NCBI GenBank assembly: GCA_964448135.1
Contig: CAYUVH010000058.1
Location: forward strand, 1 to 64,000
DNA: 64,000 bases
Source of the DNA: CAYUVH01 sp964448135
Lineage (GTDB): Bacteria; Verrucomicrobiota; Verrucomicrobiia; Limisphaerales; UBA8199
Direction of reading: 5' to 3'
Position 1 is the first letter of the stretch. Each line of letters starts with the position of its first letter. The notes beneath the pieces are model-generated. The model was given only the letters and a program-made list of their open reading frames with translations. It was not told the origin of the DNA and ran no database searches. This document shows, piece by piece, positions 25,759-35,588 of the stretch. A program made the position numbers and the translations under genes.

Positions 25759-27507
25759 ATGCGCAGGGCCATCTGCCTCATATTTGGGCTGATTTTGCTC
25801 GGGCTGGGTGGCCACGTCGTGGCCGCGCCGGCGGAGAAATTCTTTCATACCCCTTACTCGACGGAATCCCAGTATCTGGAATCCAGCATCCTGCGGGATA
25901 TCGCGGGCATGTTGCTGAAGGCCAGCCCGGACAAACCGACCGTCGTGGAAGTGACCGCGAAAGTTGAGGGCGATGGCTCAGCCAGCTATCGGCTGACGTT
26001 GGCCGGGATGCACGTGGATATCGCCCTGCCCCAGCACCAGCCGATGTGGGAACCGGCGCGTTACCAGGATGCGGTGACGAGCATCGCGGCGACACTCAGG
26101 TTGCCGGCGTCGCACCGGACGGGACCGGTTTCCAGCAATCTTTTGCACGAGCTGGAAAATCCAAGTATCGAAACGCTGACCCGGGCTTCGGCGCAAATTT
26201 CAGAACAGTTGAAGAACGACATGCGGGCATCGGGACCGCACGAAGCGGCGGCGGCGTTGTTGGCTTCGTTTGCGCTGCAGGAAAGGCTCGAACCCTTTGA
26301 CGACATACGCTGGGCGTTGAACCGGCTCACCGCGCACCTGGCCGTGGCGCAGTGGACCGGGGACGGCAAGCCCGGTCGCGAAGGGCATTACGCGCTGGCG
26401 ACCGTGTACGCGCTGATGAATTTGCAGACGAGCGCGCTGGCCAAAATCCGCGAGCTCGAAAAGTTGCCGGACGCCAATCCCGTCTGGAACCGCGTGTTGC
26501 AGGCGCGCGTGACGGGTGATCCGCGCCGGCTCGCAACAGGAGATCCAAAAGCGATCAGCCCTTTCGAGTGGGAGGAGCGGATATACGCGCTGCATCGCAG
26601 CAGCGGCAGCGAGGCGGCGGGGGCGGAAGCCCAACGCTACGTGAAAGCCATGGGCACAAACTTAGTGGACGGTAGCGATCTGTTCTTCTGCGTTTTCGCG
26701 GGCCAGGGATTGCCGGGCGAGCTGCCAAGCCACATGTGGGATCCCGCAGACGCGATGACGCTGGTGCAATACAATGCCAAAGATGCCTGGCGGTTTATCA
26801 ATCATACCAAGGCCGACCCGCCGGCGACGGCTGAATGGCTGAATATCGAACCCGCTGGGTGCGTGCAGGCAGACGGTAGAATTGAGGTGATTGATTGGGG
26901 AGCGTGGGCGATGCAGACGCAGCGGCAACTCGAGACCATTTACGTTCGCACGCTGGAATTTCTACAGCGGCAACAGGGAAAAACCCCAGCCGAGCTGGCG
27001 CAGGCCGACGAGCAAATGAAGAAGACGGTCGGCGGGTTGTGGCTGACGCCATGTTTTGGAGTGGAGCGCGCAGGCGCCGGCAACCTGAACGCTGCGTGGG
27101 CGATGTTCGCCGAGAGACCGCAGATTCTTCCCACCGCAACCGTGCGTAATCTGTTGCTGCGCTGGGCCACGGAACGCGTGATTGGCAATGTCGGCAAAAA
27201 GCTCGACGACGAAGTACGGATTTTCAACGTGGCGTTTGCGTGGCCGGCCTGTCTGCCCAGCGGCACCCTGCTCGGGCTCGCAAGCAGCCCGGCGCTTGAG
27301 GGAAAGCCCGCAGCGTTGCGCGACCTCTTGCAGACCGCGCCTTACAGCGTGCCGTTGATCCGGCAATTCCTACAGCAGGGCAATCCCGGCCCGGTCGAGG
27401 CGGCGTCCGTGCTGCAGCCGATCGCGGAATTTAACACGTACGCAAGCGAGACGTTGAGCCGGACGCTGACGCATCGTGAGACGGCGCCGACCACGGCCCG
27501 GAATTAA
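25759..27507 (+). CDS. Secreted protein of unknown function
   Basis: 582 aa. A signal peptide covers residues 1-23 (MRRAICLIFGLILLGLGGHVVAA). The remainder is soluble and mostly helical, with no recognised catalytic motif. A region around residues 130-260 reads like tetratricopeptide-type helices, but the consensus is too weak to claim. Cys residues are few. No related neighbour is in the same direction. The gene converges with the repeat-protein gene, only 29 bp separating their stops. Confidence 0.7.
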   Translation: MRRAICLIFGLILLGLGGHVVAAPAEKFFHTPYSTESQYLESSILRDIAGMLLKASPDKPTVVEVTAKVEGDGSASYRLTLAGMHVDIALPQHQPMWEPARYQDAVTSIAATLRLPASHRTGPVSSNLLHELENPSIETLTRASAQISEQLKNDMRASGPHEAAAALLASFALQERLEPFDDIRWALNRLTAHLAVAQWTGDGKPGREGHYALATVYALMNLQTSALAKIRELEKLPDANPVWNRVLQARVTGDPRRLATGDPKAISPFEWEERIYALHRSSGSEAAGAEAQRYVKAMGTNLVDGSDLFFCVFAGQGLPGELPSHMWDPADAMTLVQYNAKDAWRFINHTKADPPATAEWLNIEPAGCVQADGRIEVIDWGAWAMQTQRQLETIYVRTLEFLQRQQGKTPAELAQADEQMKKTVGGLWLTPCFGVERAGAGNLNAAWAMFAERPQILPTATVRNLLLRWATERVIGNVGKKLDDEVRIFNVAFAWPACLPSGTLLGLASSPALEGKPAALRDLLQTAPYSVPLIRQFLQQGNPGPVEAASVLQPIAEFNTYASETLSRTLTHRETAPTTARN

Positions 27508-27536
27508 TTTCCGGACGCGCGGTTTGCCGTGTCAGC

Positions 27537-29819
27537 TCAGGGATAAACCAGCCGATAGAAGCAACGTGCAGGCGGGCCGCCGAGGTCGAGGTAATCGTCC
27601 CAGAAGACGATGGACCCGTCCGCCCAGGCTTGCACCGGCCAGGAGGACACCGTGCCCGTAAAGGTGACGTTCGTGGCGCGTTGGACGGTGTAGGAGTACC
27701 ACGGCACTCCGGAGAAATTAACCAGCGTCGTACCCGGAACGGATTTCACGTCCAGCGAAACAGCATTGGCCCCCACATTGGTAATGATATTGATCAAGAC
27801 GGTGCCGGTGGCGTTGTAACCATTTCCGTCGTTGATGGTGTAGGTGAAGCTGTCGGGGACGGAATTCGAGGGCACGAGGATCTGCGTGTCGGTGGTGACC
27901 AACGCGAGGCCATTGTGAGTGGCGGCGCTGGCGCCCGTGAAGAAGACCGGGTCGCCGTCCGGGTCGTGATCGAACGCCATGAGGTCGCCGATGTTGATGG
28001 CCAGCGGAGTGTTGGCGAGCTGGTAGAAGGTGCCGCCCAATGCCTGCGGCGGGGGATTGGTCTTGAAATTGGCGACGAGCGCGCGATTGCTGCTCACGGT
28101 AAAGCTGAAGTCCGGCAGAGTTTCGACCACGACTCCGTTTTCGGTCCAGTTGGCAAAATCGTAACCGTAGCTGGCCGTGGCGGTCAGATTCGCCGTGGAA
28201 CCGGCGGCATGGCTACCGACGCCGGAAACAAATCCGGTATTCGTGGGCGACACGGCGGCGGTGACGTTGAAACTCTGCGCGGTGGCGCGTTGGGCGACGA
28301 GGTTGTCTACAAAGAGCAATCCGGATACGACACCGATGGGAGCGATGTCCACGGTGACCAGCGTGAATGGCGTGGAGGAAGCAAAATTCAGGTGGCCGTC
28401 GGGGTACGCGCCGTTGGCCCAGGTGCCTTGGGCAGTGCCCGAGCCGATGGCGGGCGTGGCCGTGGAATTGGTGTAGGCGGTGATGCGCACGGTGCTGGGG
28501 GTGTTGTATTCGCTCGACACGTCGCCGGTCATGAAATCGAACGCGAGATTCGTGATGGGCGCGCTAAACTGGATTTGGAACGAACTCCACCAGGTGCCGG
28601 GATACAAAAAATTTCCCGAGAACGACGGCGGCGCGCCGATGACGGACGATTGGCGGGTTTGAATGGACCAGCTGCCGCCGAGGGAGCTGAACGAGGCGGT
28701 GAGCAGATTGTTGGATTGCGAGCCGGGCAGGCCCTGCCCTTGCGAAACGGGCGGCCAGCTAGTGTCGAAATCGAAAAGCGCGGACTGGGGCTGCATGGCG
28801 AAATTCGCGGTAAGCGCGCGGTTGGCGGAGATAGTGAACGCGTAATTCGTGGATGTGCTCACCGGCGTTTCGAGGTCCGTCCAGTTCACAAATTGAAAGC
28901 CGCTGGCAGCGACCGCGCGGACGGTGACGGTGGAATTGCTGTTGAACAAACCGGCGCCGGTCGCCGAGCCGCCGTAGCTCGGGGCCACCGCTGTCGTGAC
29001 GGTGTAGGCCGGGATGAAATTGGCGACGAGCGTGCGATTTGAACGCACGGTGAAGGTGTAGGCGGCTGAAGAGCTGACCTGGGCGCCGTTCTGTGTCCAG
29101 TTCTTGAAGCCCCAGCCGGCATTAGGCGAAGCGGTGAGCGTGCACACCGAGTTGCTGGTGTAATCACCCGCGCCACCGACCGCGCCCGCGCCCACTGGCG
29201 AGACGCTTGCGGCGATGGTGTTGGTGATGGTGGTGACGGGGATGACGGGATTCGTGTCGCTCAGCGTCAGCGCCGTGAGCGCAAAATCGCCCCACATCTG
29301 GACGAGGTAGGTGTCGTAGCCGACCAAGCCCGGGCTGTAGGGGAAGGTCGCGCCCGCGTAGCCGGTGCAATCGTATTGCAGCGGGTCGGCGAAGGCGTCA
29401 TTGCCGTTCAATTGGGGCATGAGCTCGAACGCCGCGCCCGCGCCGGCGGTATTCAGGAGAATTTTTCCCGTAAAGGAACGCAGGTCGAACTTTTTGCCGT
29501 CGGCGCGCTTGATGGTGATTTTCGCGCCGTTCCCGGTCAACGGCCCGGCAGTGTAGGCCTGCGCCTGGACACCGTTCGGCCAGACCACGCTGAAGAAACG
29601 TCCAATCGGTCCGCCACCCAACCCGCCGGTGAAATAGCCGTCCTGGGTGTAGGTGAAGAGATAGCCTCCGCTGTTGATGGTCACCGAAGTGATGTTACTC
29701 GCGGTGACCGTCATGGATTGCGAGGCGTTAAAGTAAATATTGGTGTTTGTGGCGCCGACCGGCAGCGAGCAAGCCATCAGACCGGCCACGACCAGGGCTT
29801 TGCGTAATGAGGTTTTCAT
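27537..29819 (-). CDS. Secreted protein with InlB B-type (bacterial) repeats
   Basis: 760 aa from ATG 29819. A GTG three codons upstream is possible. Signal peptide about 1-23 (cleavage near PVGA/TNTN). After an N-terminal beta domain there are three copies of an about 75-residue repeat with the signature GWGFKNWTQNGAQVSSSAAY...NRTLVANF (about 235-270, 320-340 and 550-585), as in InlB B-repeat/Listeria-Bacteroides repeat proteins. Between repeats 2 and 3 is a beta-rich domain of about 170 residues. The C-terminus has a cadherin-like DHDPDGDPVFF stretch and ends with the ...CFYRLVYP tail seen in other secreted proteins of this lineage. Probably a surface or matrix protein. Confidence 0.75.
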   Translation of the reverse strand: MKTSLRKALVVAGLMACSLPVGATNTNIYFNASQSMTVTASNITSVTINSGGYLFTYTQDGYFTGGLGGGPIGRFFSVVWPNGVQAQAYTAGPLTGNGAKITIKRADGKKFDLRSFTGKILLNTAGAGAAFELMPQLNGNDAFADPLQYDCTGYAGATFPYSPGLVGYDTYLVQMWGDFALTALTLSDTNPVIPVTTITNTIAASVSPVGAGAVGGAGDYTSNSVCTLTASPNAGWGFKNWTQNGAQVSSSAAYTFTVRSNRTLVANFIPAYTVTTAVAPSYGGSATGAGLFNSNSTVTVRAVAASGFQFVNWTDLETPVSTSTNYAFTISANRALTANFAMQPQSALFDFDTSWPPVSQGQGLPGSQSNNLLTASFSSLGGSWSIQTRQSSVIGAPPSFSGNFLYPGTWWSSFQIQFSAPITNLAFDFMTGDVSSEYNTPSTVRITAYTNSTATPAIGSGTAQGTWANGAYPDGHLNFASSTPFTLVTVDIAPIGVVSGLLFVDNLVAQRATAQSFNVTAAVSPTNTGFVSGVGSHAAGSTANLTATASYGYDFANWTENGVVVETLPDFSFTVSSNRALVANFKTNPPPQALGGTFYQLANTPLAINIGDLMAFDHDPDGDPVFFTGASAATHNGLALVTTDTQILVPSNSVPDSFTYTINDGNGYNATGTVLINIITNVGANAVSLDVKSVPGTTLVNFSGVPWYSYTVQRATNVTFTGTVSSWPVQAWADGSIVFWDDYLDLGGPPARCFYRLVYP

Positions 29820-29977
29820 AATTTCCACGAAGGTCCGGGCCTGGTCTGCGCAACCGAAATGGACCCATCGTGAAATTTACTCCCCTGGCGGGAAACCGCC
29901 TATCCACAGTATTTGCCCAAGCGAGAGCAAATGGTGTCTGGTGCAGTCTGTCCGGACTGTCCTGAAGAGCGCCCTTG

Positions 29978-30018
29978 GAAAACAAAACGCCTGCAACGTT
30001 TGCACGCGCAGGCGTTTT
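29978..30018 (-). terminator. Intrinsic terminator of the CsgG-like gene
   Basis: A perfect 11-bp stem AAAACGCCTGC (29984-29994) pairs with GCAGGCGTTTT (30008-30018) around a 13-base loop. On the minus strand the stem ends in TTTT and continues GTTTTCC. It lies 27 bp beyond the stop codon of the gene ending at 30045. Confidence 0.85.
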
Positions 30019-30044
30019 TGAAAAATCGGAGCTACCGGCGGGGA

Positions 30045-31046
30045 TTACTTCGCCTTCACGGTCCAGCCGGTCTGGACGACCTTGTCGCCGGCGTAGGAGG
30101 CCTTGCTGCGATCTTCCTGGACGGAGGAAATCGTGACTTCGCCGATGAGCTTCTCGTCGGTGAACACCACCTGGCCCTTGTCGTCCTTGGTATCCACGGT
30201 TTCGTAGAGCGACAGTTTATCGCCGGCCTTGAAGCCGTTCTTCGATCCGAGCGAGATGATGATGGTGTCCTTGCCGGCGACGGCGAGGACCTTGCCGGGC
30301 GTGTTATGCAGGGCGCTGTTGGCGGCGGCCTCGTTGGCGGCCGCGGCATTGGCCGCGCCCGCCTTCATCTTGTGTCGGGAGGATTCGGGAACGGTGACCT
30401 GAGCCAAATCGGCCATGATCAGGTTCAGCGCTTTGACCGTGGCTTTGCCGAGGGCGCTTTCCATGAATTCCTTGTTGTCGAAACCGATGCCGCCGCCGTG
30501 GCCGTTCACGCCCACCGCAACGTTGAAGCCCAGGCCTTTTTCCGCGGCCTCGGCCGAGCCGGTCTTGATGATCTTACGGTTGTTGGCGTCCACGAGGCGC
30601 CAGTCAATGCGCACGTCCGACGTGGTGGTCTTGACCCCTGCCCCGCCGAGTGCGCTGGGGACGAAGCCGCCCAGGCCGATGCGGGTTTCCTTATTGCCGA
30701 AGCGCGTCACTTTGGCGGTGAGCATGAAGTCCGCGGCGGCGAAATTGCCTTTCTCCACTTTGTCCTTCTGGTCGACGAAGCCGTCTTCGCCCAGTTTGAT
30801 TTCGCCGACGAGCGTGCCGAGCTCGGTGGTTTCGAGGACGGTAAACTTGTTCAGCTTGCCGGCTTCGGTGATGGTCATCTCGGCGAGGCCCTGACCCATG
30901 GCGGGCTGCCAGTATTGGATGTGGGTCATATCGCCGCTAAAGGGGGCGACGATGAGGGTCGGGAGTTCGCTGTCCGCTGCGTGCAAGCCCGCCAGGCCGA
31001 GGGCGAGCAGGGAGCCGGTGGCCAGTGCGCGAAGGGTGGTCTTCAT
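30045..31046 (-). CDS. CsgG-like secreted/outer-membrane-associated protein
   Basis: 333 aa from ATG 31046, preceded by AGGA with a nine-base spacer. Longer frames upstream lack the signal peptide at the start. Signal peptide about residues 1-23 (cleavage after LAGLHA). The N-terminal domain matches the CsgG fold start (PTLIVAPFSGD, GQGLAEMTITEAGKLNKFTV, VLETTEL). Then DFMLTAKVTRFGNKETRIG and a strand pair DVRIDWRLVDANNRKIIKT typical of this fold. The C-terminal about 90 residues form a separate beta domain (GKDTIIISLGSKNGFKAGDK). There is no lipobox Cys, unlike true CsgG lipoproteins, so it may be a periplasmic relative. Its own terminator lies downstream. Confidence 0.7.
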   Translation of the reverse strand: MKTTLRALATGSLLALGLAGLHAADSELPTLIVAPFSGDMTHIQYWQPAMGQGLAEMTITEAGKLNKFTVLETTELGTLVGEIKLGEDGFVDQKDKVEKGNFAAADFMLTAKVTRFGNKETRIGLGGFVPSALGGAGVKTTTSDVRIDWRLVDANNRKIIKTGSAEAAEKGLGFNVAVGVNGHGGGIGFDNKEFMESALGKATVKALNLIMADLAQVTVPESSRHKMKAGAANAAAANEAAANSALHNTPGKVLAVAGKDTIIISLGSKNGFKAGDKLSLYETVDTKDDKGQVVFTDEKLIGEVTISSVQEDRSKASYAGDKVVQTGWTVKAK

Positions 31047-31146
31047 AGTCGTAAATCCTGTCATGGCAACTGTTTGATAAGCGTGGTTTTGCAAACAAAA
31101 CTATCCGCGCTTGAAACCCATCTGTAGCTGAGCCGAGCGGGGATTG

Positions 31147-31503
31147 TCAATTGCGGTTTTGGGTGGAAGGATGAATTGCTTCACCGCGCAGGCGGCGGGC
31201 ACGGCGATTCCAGCAATACGCGAAGGTGAGTTTGTAAAAGAGGAATAGCGCCAGCATCCCGCCAACCAGAACGATAAGCGCCCGGAGCGGGGTAATCGGG
31301 GCAATGTGGAAGCCGCCGACAATCACCAAAGCGAAAATCCCCGGCAGGGAACCGAACATCAGGCTCAACTTGAGCAGGATGAGATTGTCTATTTCGCGGT
31401 CCTGGGGAGGAGAGTTCCTGAACAGAGGCCACCAGGCCCAATCGCTGTCACTGAGGGAGTTCAGGTAGTCTTCGACCTCTCTCATCAATGAGCGATTTTG
31501 CAT
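31147..31503 (-). CDS. Small two-helix membrane protein
   Basis: 118 aa. A soluble, acidic N-terminus of about 40 residues (EVEDYLNSLSDSDWAWWPLF) precedes two hydrophobic segments at about 44-66 and 71-92, followed by a basic C-terminal tail. No family is recognised. The gene is 18 bp downstream of another small gene on the same strand, and the two are probably co-transcribed. Confidence 0.6.
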   Translation of the reverse strand: MQNRSLMREVEDYLNSLSDSDWAWWPLFRNSPPQDREIDNLILLKLSLMFGSLPGIFALVIVGGFHIAPITPLRALIVLVGGMLALFLFYKLTFAYCWNRRARRLRGEAIHPSTQNRN

Positions 31504-31521
31504 GGCGAATTTCGGACAGAT

Positions 31522-31971
31522 TCAAAATGGACGGCCGGCTTTGAATTCGTATTGCGGCCAGGGCACAAAGGTTTCACCGACGCGGTCGTTCAGGTTCCAT
31601 TGGGCATTAATATACACCGCCGGGTTGGAAACGATAGCGGGCCAATCGGCGTTGCGGAATACCTTGAGGACCCAATGGTCGCAATCCCAAGTGCCGAAGA
31701 GACGCTCGCGCGGCAACCAAAGGAGAATGAACTCGGGATCGTAATTCCGGCACTCGCCGGTAAGCGAGACGGCGGGGATGGCGTAGTAGCCGGTTTCGCG
31801 AGCGTGGGGATCTCCGGGAAGATCGGTGCCGATCCAGACTTTGCCCAGGGTGAGTTTGTCGAGCGATTTGAGTTTTACCTCGCCGGCTTCGATCTTTCGG
31901 AAGTCGTAGGTCAGTTGCCGGCCGGATTTCAGGAATTCGGCGGTGGCGTCAGGCAAGTTTAAGGTCTCCAT
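31522..31971 (-). CDS. Hypothetical cytoplasmic protein
   Basis: 149 aa from ATG 31971. The frame is open 30 codons further upstream, but that extension is unlike the body. No signal peptide or membrane segment. The sequence is rich in Trp and aromatic residues towards the C-terminus (LFGTWDCDHWVLKVF, INAQWNLNDRVGETFVPW) and looks like a compact alpha/beta protein. No family is recognised. It precedes the small membrane protein by 18 bp and could function with it. Confidence 0.6.
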   Translation of the reverse strand: METLNLPDATAEFLKSGRQLTYDFRKIEAGEVKLKSLDKLTLGKVWIGTDLPGDPHARETGYYAIPAVSLTGECRNYDPEFILLWLPRERLFGTWDCDHWVLKVFRNADWPAIVSNPAVYINAQWNLNDRVGETFVPWPQYEFKAGRPF

Positions 31972-32093
31972 GCTCAGGCGAACAAATAAGGCAGAGAGCT
32001 TGGAGATGGCAAAGAAAAACCGGGTGTAACCACAAACCAGACGCATCCCGGCACTTTTCACCCGCGTCGTTCCCGGTAAGATGGCGGCACACT

Positions 32094-35000
32094 ATGAGAC
32101 CTGCGATCACGCAGTGGCTGTTGGAGGCCTCGATTCTATGGGCCGCCGGAGGATTGATCTTCGCCGCCCCGATCACACCCCGGGTAGGCCAGCCGGCGGA
32201 TATTGCGTCGAGTGCTTACCAGTACCGCGCGGACCGGTCGGCGGGGGAGAATCCGCCGGAGAGTTGGGTGGCGCTGAAGTGGTACGCGCACCAGCCGCTC
32301 AACCAACCGGTGGACACGAATGCGCCCGCTATCAGGCAGGTGTTGTGCAGCCTGCTGTGGGAGGAAATACGGCCGGTGCGTCAGCTTGAGTTGACGTGGC
32401 CGGAGGATGGCAAGCAGCGGCCGGTGGCCGAAGAGGTGGCAGTGTCGGTCCTGCAAAACAAAGGGAGTTCGAGTTCTTGGTGGAACAACCTCGACTCGGT
32501 CCAGAAATCGGTGAGCCCGGTGATTACGAACGACGGGAAGACCTGGCGCTATGAATTGGCGGCGGATTCCTGTGGCGTGGTGGTGAGCCTGGCGGGGAAA
32601 GGAGTTGCGGCGGATTATGCGGTGCCGACGGCGAGAGTGTTGGTGAAGGAGGTGTGGAAGCAGATGGAGTTGGAAATTGAATGGGGATTCGAACGGGCCA
32701 CGCGGGACGAGGATTACAGCGGGCGGATCGAGGCTTATGATGGGCTGATAACGGGACTGCGTCCGCTGGGTGAAGATGCGGGGACGAAGGTCACGGAAGG
32801 GAATTCGTGGCGTTCGAGCGGCCAGGGCGCGGGCCGGCGGGGGGTGAAGTTCAGCCTGCTTTATATCGGCACGGCGAAGTGGCGGCGGACGCAGGCATTC
32901 ACCAGTCAATCGGATGACGTGGCGCGCACAATCGTCACTCTTTGGACGAAGGCGGGGAATTTCTCATTCCTGGCGGCGGACCTGGAGAACGGGCCGATTC
33001 TCGCGCCGGAATACGGATTTTTCGTGCGACGGACTTCAGCCCGGCCGCCTCCGCCGGCGAAAGTGGCGGAGGGCGCACGGGACTTACGGGTGCCGCGAAC
33101 GTTGCTGACGACGAAAATGAACGCCATCGCCGGCAGCGATCAGTTGCGCGGCTGGGGTAGTGACGAGACGCCGTGGTTTGGCGGTAATCCCACGGACAAA
33201 GAGGTTTCCGCGCTGGGCATCCATTTTCCCGCCGGAGGTTTGGCGATGCATCCTGGTCCCACGCAATGCGTGTCGGCGGGTTGGCGCAGCCCCATTTCGG
33301 GAAGGGTGAAAATCCAAGCGGCAGTTGCGCATGGCCAATCCGGCGGCGACGGCATCGAATGGTGGATCGCGCGAGAGGACGCGAAGCAACGGCAACATCT
33401 GGCTCACGGGGCGACGGACGGCTCCGGAGCGCGGACCATTCCGGCGGTGGGCGAGGCGAAGGGTCTGGAGGGAGTCAGCGTCAGGCCGGGCGACATCATT
33501 TCACTGATCGTTGGGCCGAAGGGCACGCATTATTGCGACACCACGCTGATTGAGTTGGTCATCAGCGAAGTCGGCGGACAGGGCCGGGTCTGGAATCTCA
33601 CCACGGACGTGAATGGCACGTTACACGCCGCGAATCCGCACGCGGACAGTGAGGGTCACGCGGAGGTGTGGAGTTTCTACACAGAAAAGGCACCGGCGGG
33701 GCCGCCGCCAGTTCCTGCGGAACCGCCCTTGGAACTGGCTTCGAAAGCGACCACTGCCCGGGAGTTTATCGCGGAGCTGGAGTCGAGGAAGTTAAGGACC
33801 ATCCGGGAGAAAACGCGCACGCACGCCGAGCAGACGTGGGAGGGAGCGGTCACCGCGATGCGCGGAACGAACCTGCCGCCGTACCCCGTGGCGCCGAAGG
33901 ATTTCGTGCCGCCGATGCGGGTGGAGGTTCCGTCGGAGCGGCTCACGGCGCAATGGAACCTGGGGATGTGGCACCTGCTGCGTCATTGCGAGACGAATCC
34001 GGCGACGGGCCGGCTTTGGTTCAACGACTATCCCTACGGCATTCTGGGCGCGGAGACTTATCTCATTCTTTCGGCGCTCGATTCGATGGGCGCGCACGCG
34101 GCGGCGGCGGACGGATTGGATCAGTGGGTGTCGCTGCCGATGGACCCGGACTCGAAGGGCCATCACGCGTGGGCGCTGCCCGACCGTCCGAACGGGCTTT
34201 TCACCGAGGGACACGGCTGCCTCACGCACGCGGTTGGTCCGGCGGGCGCGGGCGGTCACATGGATGGCGTGCATGCGTTTGGGCCGGGATCGATTGGGTG
34301 GGCGCTGGCAGAGCATTATGCGATGACCGGCGACACGAATTGGTTGAAGGCGTCGGCGCCGCGCATTCAAGCCAACGCGGAATGGATGCTGCGGCAGCGA
34401 CGGGTGATGGCGCACGCGCTGCCCGACGGCGACCGGCTCTGGGGCAAGGGCCTGCAGCCGGCGTTGCAAGTGACGCCCGACAGCGGCGGACTGTGGATGC
34501 AGTTTTACGAGTGCGAGGCTTACTACTGGAGCGCCATCTCGCGCTTCGCCGCGGCGCTGAGCGAGATTGATCCGGCGGGCGGCGCGAAGCTAGCTGCCGA
34601 GGCGGAGGCTTATCGGCAGGATTTGCGGGCGGCGGTGGAAAGGTCCATCGCGCTGTCGCCGGTGGTTCCGGTGCGCGACGGCACGTTTCATTCGGTCATT
34701 CCCTTTGCGTGCCATGTGCGGGGATTGGCCACCGGCGCGTGGGGCTGGCAGCGTGATGGCTCCGGCGAACATGTCGGTCCCTTATATTGGGACACCGTTC
34801 AATCGGCGGCCGCGCTGATCAGCCCGGCCGGCCTTTTGCCCGCGGACGACGTCCGGGTGCAGGGTTATCTCGATGTGCTGGAAGATCGGTTGCTGCTGGA
34901 GAATCCGCGCGTGGGCGGGCGCGATTGGTTTCAGGCGGGCTGGCAGCACCAGGGCGGACTCGAACGCACGGCAAACATGCATCTGGCGGGTGACGATGTG

Positions 35001-35486
35001 CCGTGTTTCCTCCGTTCGTTCCTCAATGATTACGCGATAGATATCCTGCCCGACCAGGGCTATATCTTCAACGAACACGCCACGCACGGACCGCCGGATA
35101 AGATTTTCGAAGAAGCCGCGTTTCTCGAACGCTTCCGCAATCTGCTCGTAATGGAAGACGGTCCAAGGTTATGGCTCGCCCGCGCCACGCCGCGCGCGTG
35201 GCTGGAGCAGGGACGCAAGATTTCGGTGACGAATGCCCCTACTCACTTTGGGACGGTGGATTTTGAAATTGTTTCGGACGTTGACCACGGTCGGATCACG
35301 GCGACGATCAATTTCCCTACGCACAAACCGCCAGCGCAAGTGTGGCTGCGAGTGCGGCATCCTCAAACCGCACCGATCAAGGGGGCGACGGCAAACGGCA
35401 AAGACTACCCGGATTTCGACCCCGCCAAAGAAATCGTGAAACTGCATGGTGTGACCGGGGCCGTGAAAGTGGAGGTAAGGTATTGA
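32094..35486 (+). CDS. Large secreted putative six-hairpin glycosidase
   Basis: 1130 aa. Signal peptide about residues 1-25 (cleavage near IFAA/PITP). Residues about 30-330 are a beta-rich N-terminal region. About 345-530 resembles a carbohydrate-binding NPCBM-like module (GWGSDETPWFGG, LAMHPGPTQCVSAGW). From about residue 600 the sequence has the helix-hairpin pattern of an (alpha/alpha)6 barrel: WHLLRHCETNPATGRLWFND, YAMTGDTNWLKASAPRIQAN and LWMQFYECEAYYWSAISRFA. The about 100-residue C-terminus is again beta-rich. It would act on a polysaccharide outside the cytoplasm. No specific GH family or catalytic acid can be named. It stands alone and is followed by iteron-like cluster 2. Confidence 0.65.
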   Translation: MRPAITQWLLEASILWAAGGLIFAAPITPRVGQPADIASSAYQYRADRSAGENPPESWVALKWYAHQPLNQPVDTNAPAIRQVLCSLLWEEIRPVRQLELTWPEDGKQRPVAEEVAVSVLQNKGSSSSWWNNLDSVQKSVSPVITNDGKTWRYELAADSCGVVVSLAGKGVAADYAVPTARVLVKEVWKQMELEIEWGFERATRDEDYSGRIEAYDGLITGLRPLGEDAGTKVTEGNSWRSSGQGAGRRGVKFSLLYIGTAKWRRTQAFTSQSDDVARTIVTLWTKAGNFSFLAADLENGPILAPEYGFFVRRTSARPPPPAKVAEGARDLRVPRTLLTTKMNAIAGSDQLRGWGSDETPWFGGNPTDKEVSALGIHFPAGGLAMHPGPTQCVSAGWRSPISGRVKIQAAVAHGQSGGDGIEWWIAREDAKQRQHLAHGATDGSGARTIPAVGEAKGLEGVSVRPGDIISLIVGPKGTHYCDTTLIELVISEVGGQGRVWNLTTDVNGTLHAANPHADSEGHAEVWSFYTEKAPAGPPPVPAEPPLELASKATTAREFIAELESRKLRTIREKTRTHAEQTWEGAVTAMRGTNLPPYPVAPKDFVPPMRVEVPSERLTAQWNLGMWHLLRHCETNPATGRLWFNDYPYGILGAETYLILSALDSMGAHAAAADGLDQWVSLPMDPDSKGHHAWALPDRPNGLFTEGHGCLTHAVGPAGAGGHMDGVHAFGPGSIGWALAEHYAMTGDTNWLKASAPRIQANAEWMLRQRRVMAHALPDGDRLWGKGLQPALQVTPDSGGLWMQFYECEAYYWSAISRFAAALSEIDPAGGAKLAAEAEAYRQDLRAAVERSIALSPVVPVRDGTFHSVIPFACHVRGLATGAWGWQRDGSGEHVGPLYWDTVQSAAALISPAGLLPADDVRVQGYLDVLEDRLLLENPRVGGRDWFQAGWQHQGGLERTANMHLAGDDVPCFLRSFLNDYAIDILPDQGYIFNEHATHGPPDKIFEEAAFLERFRNLLVMEDGPRLWLARATPRAWLEQGRKISVTNAPTHFGTVDFEIVSDVDHGRITATINFPTHKPPAQVWLRVRHPQTAPIKGATANGKDYPDFDPAKEIVKLHGVTGAVKVEVRY

Positions 35487-35588
35487 GACCGGAGTCTGAT
35501 GGGAGGGATGCACGCTGGCTGGATGAAGCGAACCGAAGCCGGTTTGAAGCTGGGAAGTTGAGCCGGTTTTGATCTGGCGAACTGCCCC

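Noticed and set aside
27494..27513. Terminator between converging genes at 27.5 kb
   Set aside because: The CCGGAAATTAATTCCGG-like palindrome is short, overlaps the stop codon and has no T tract.
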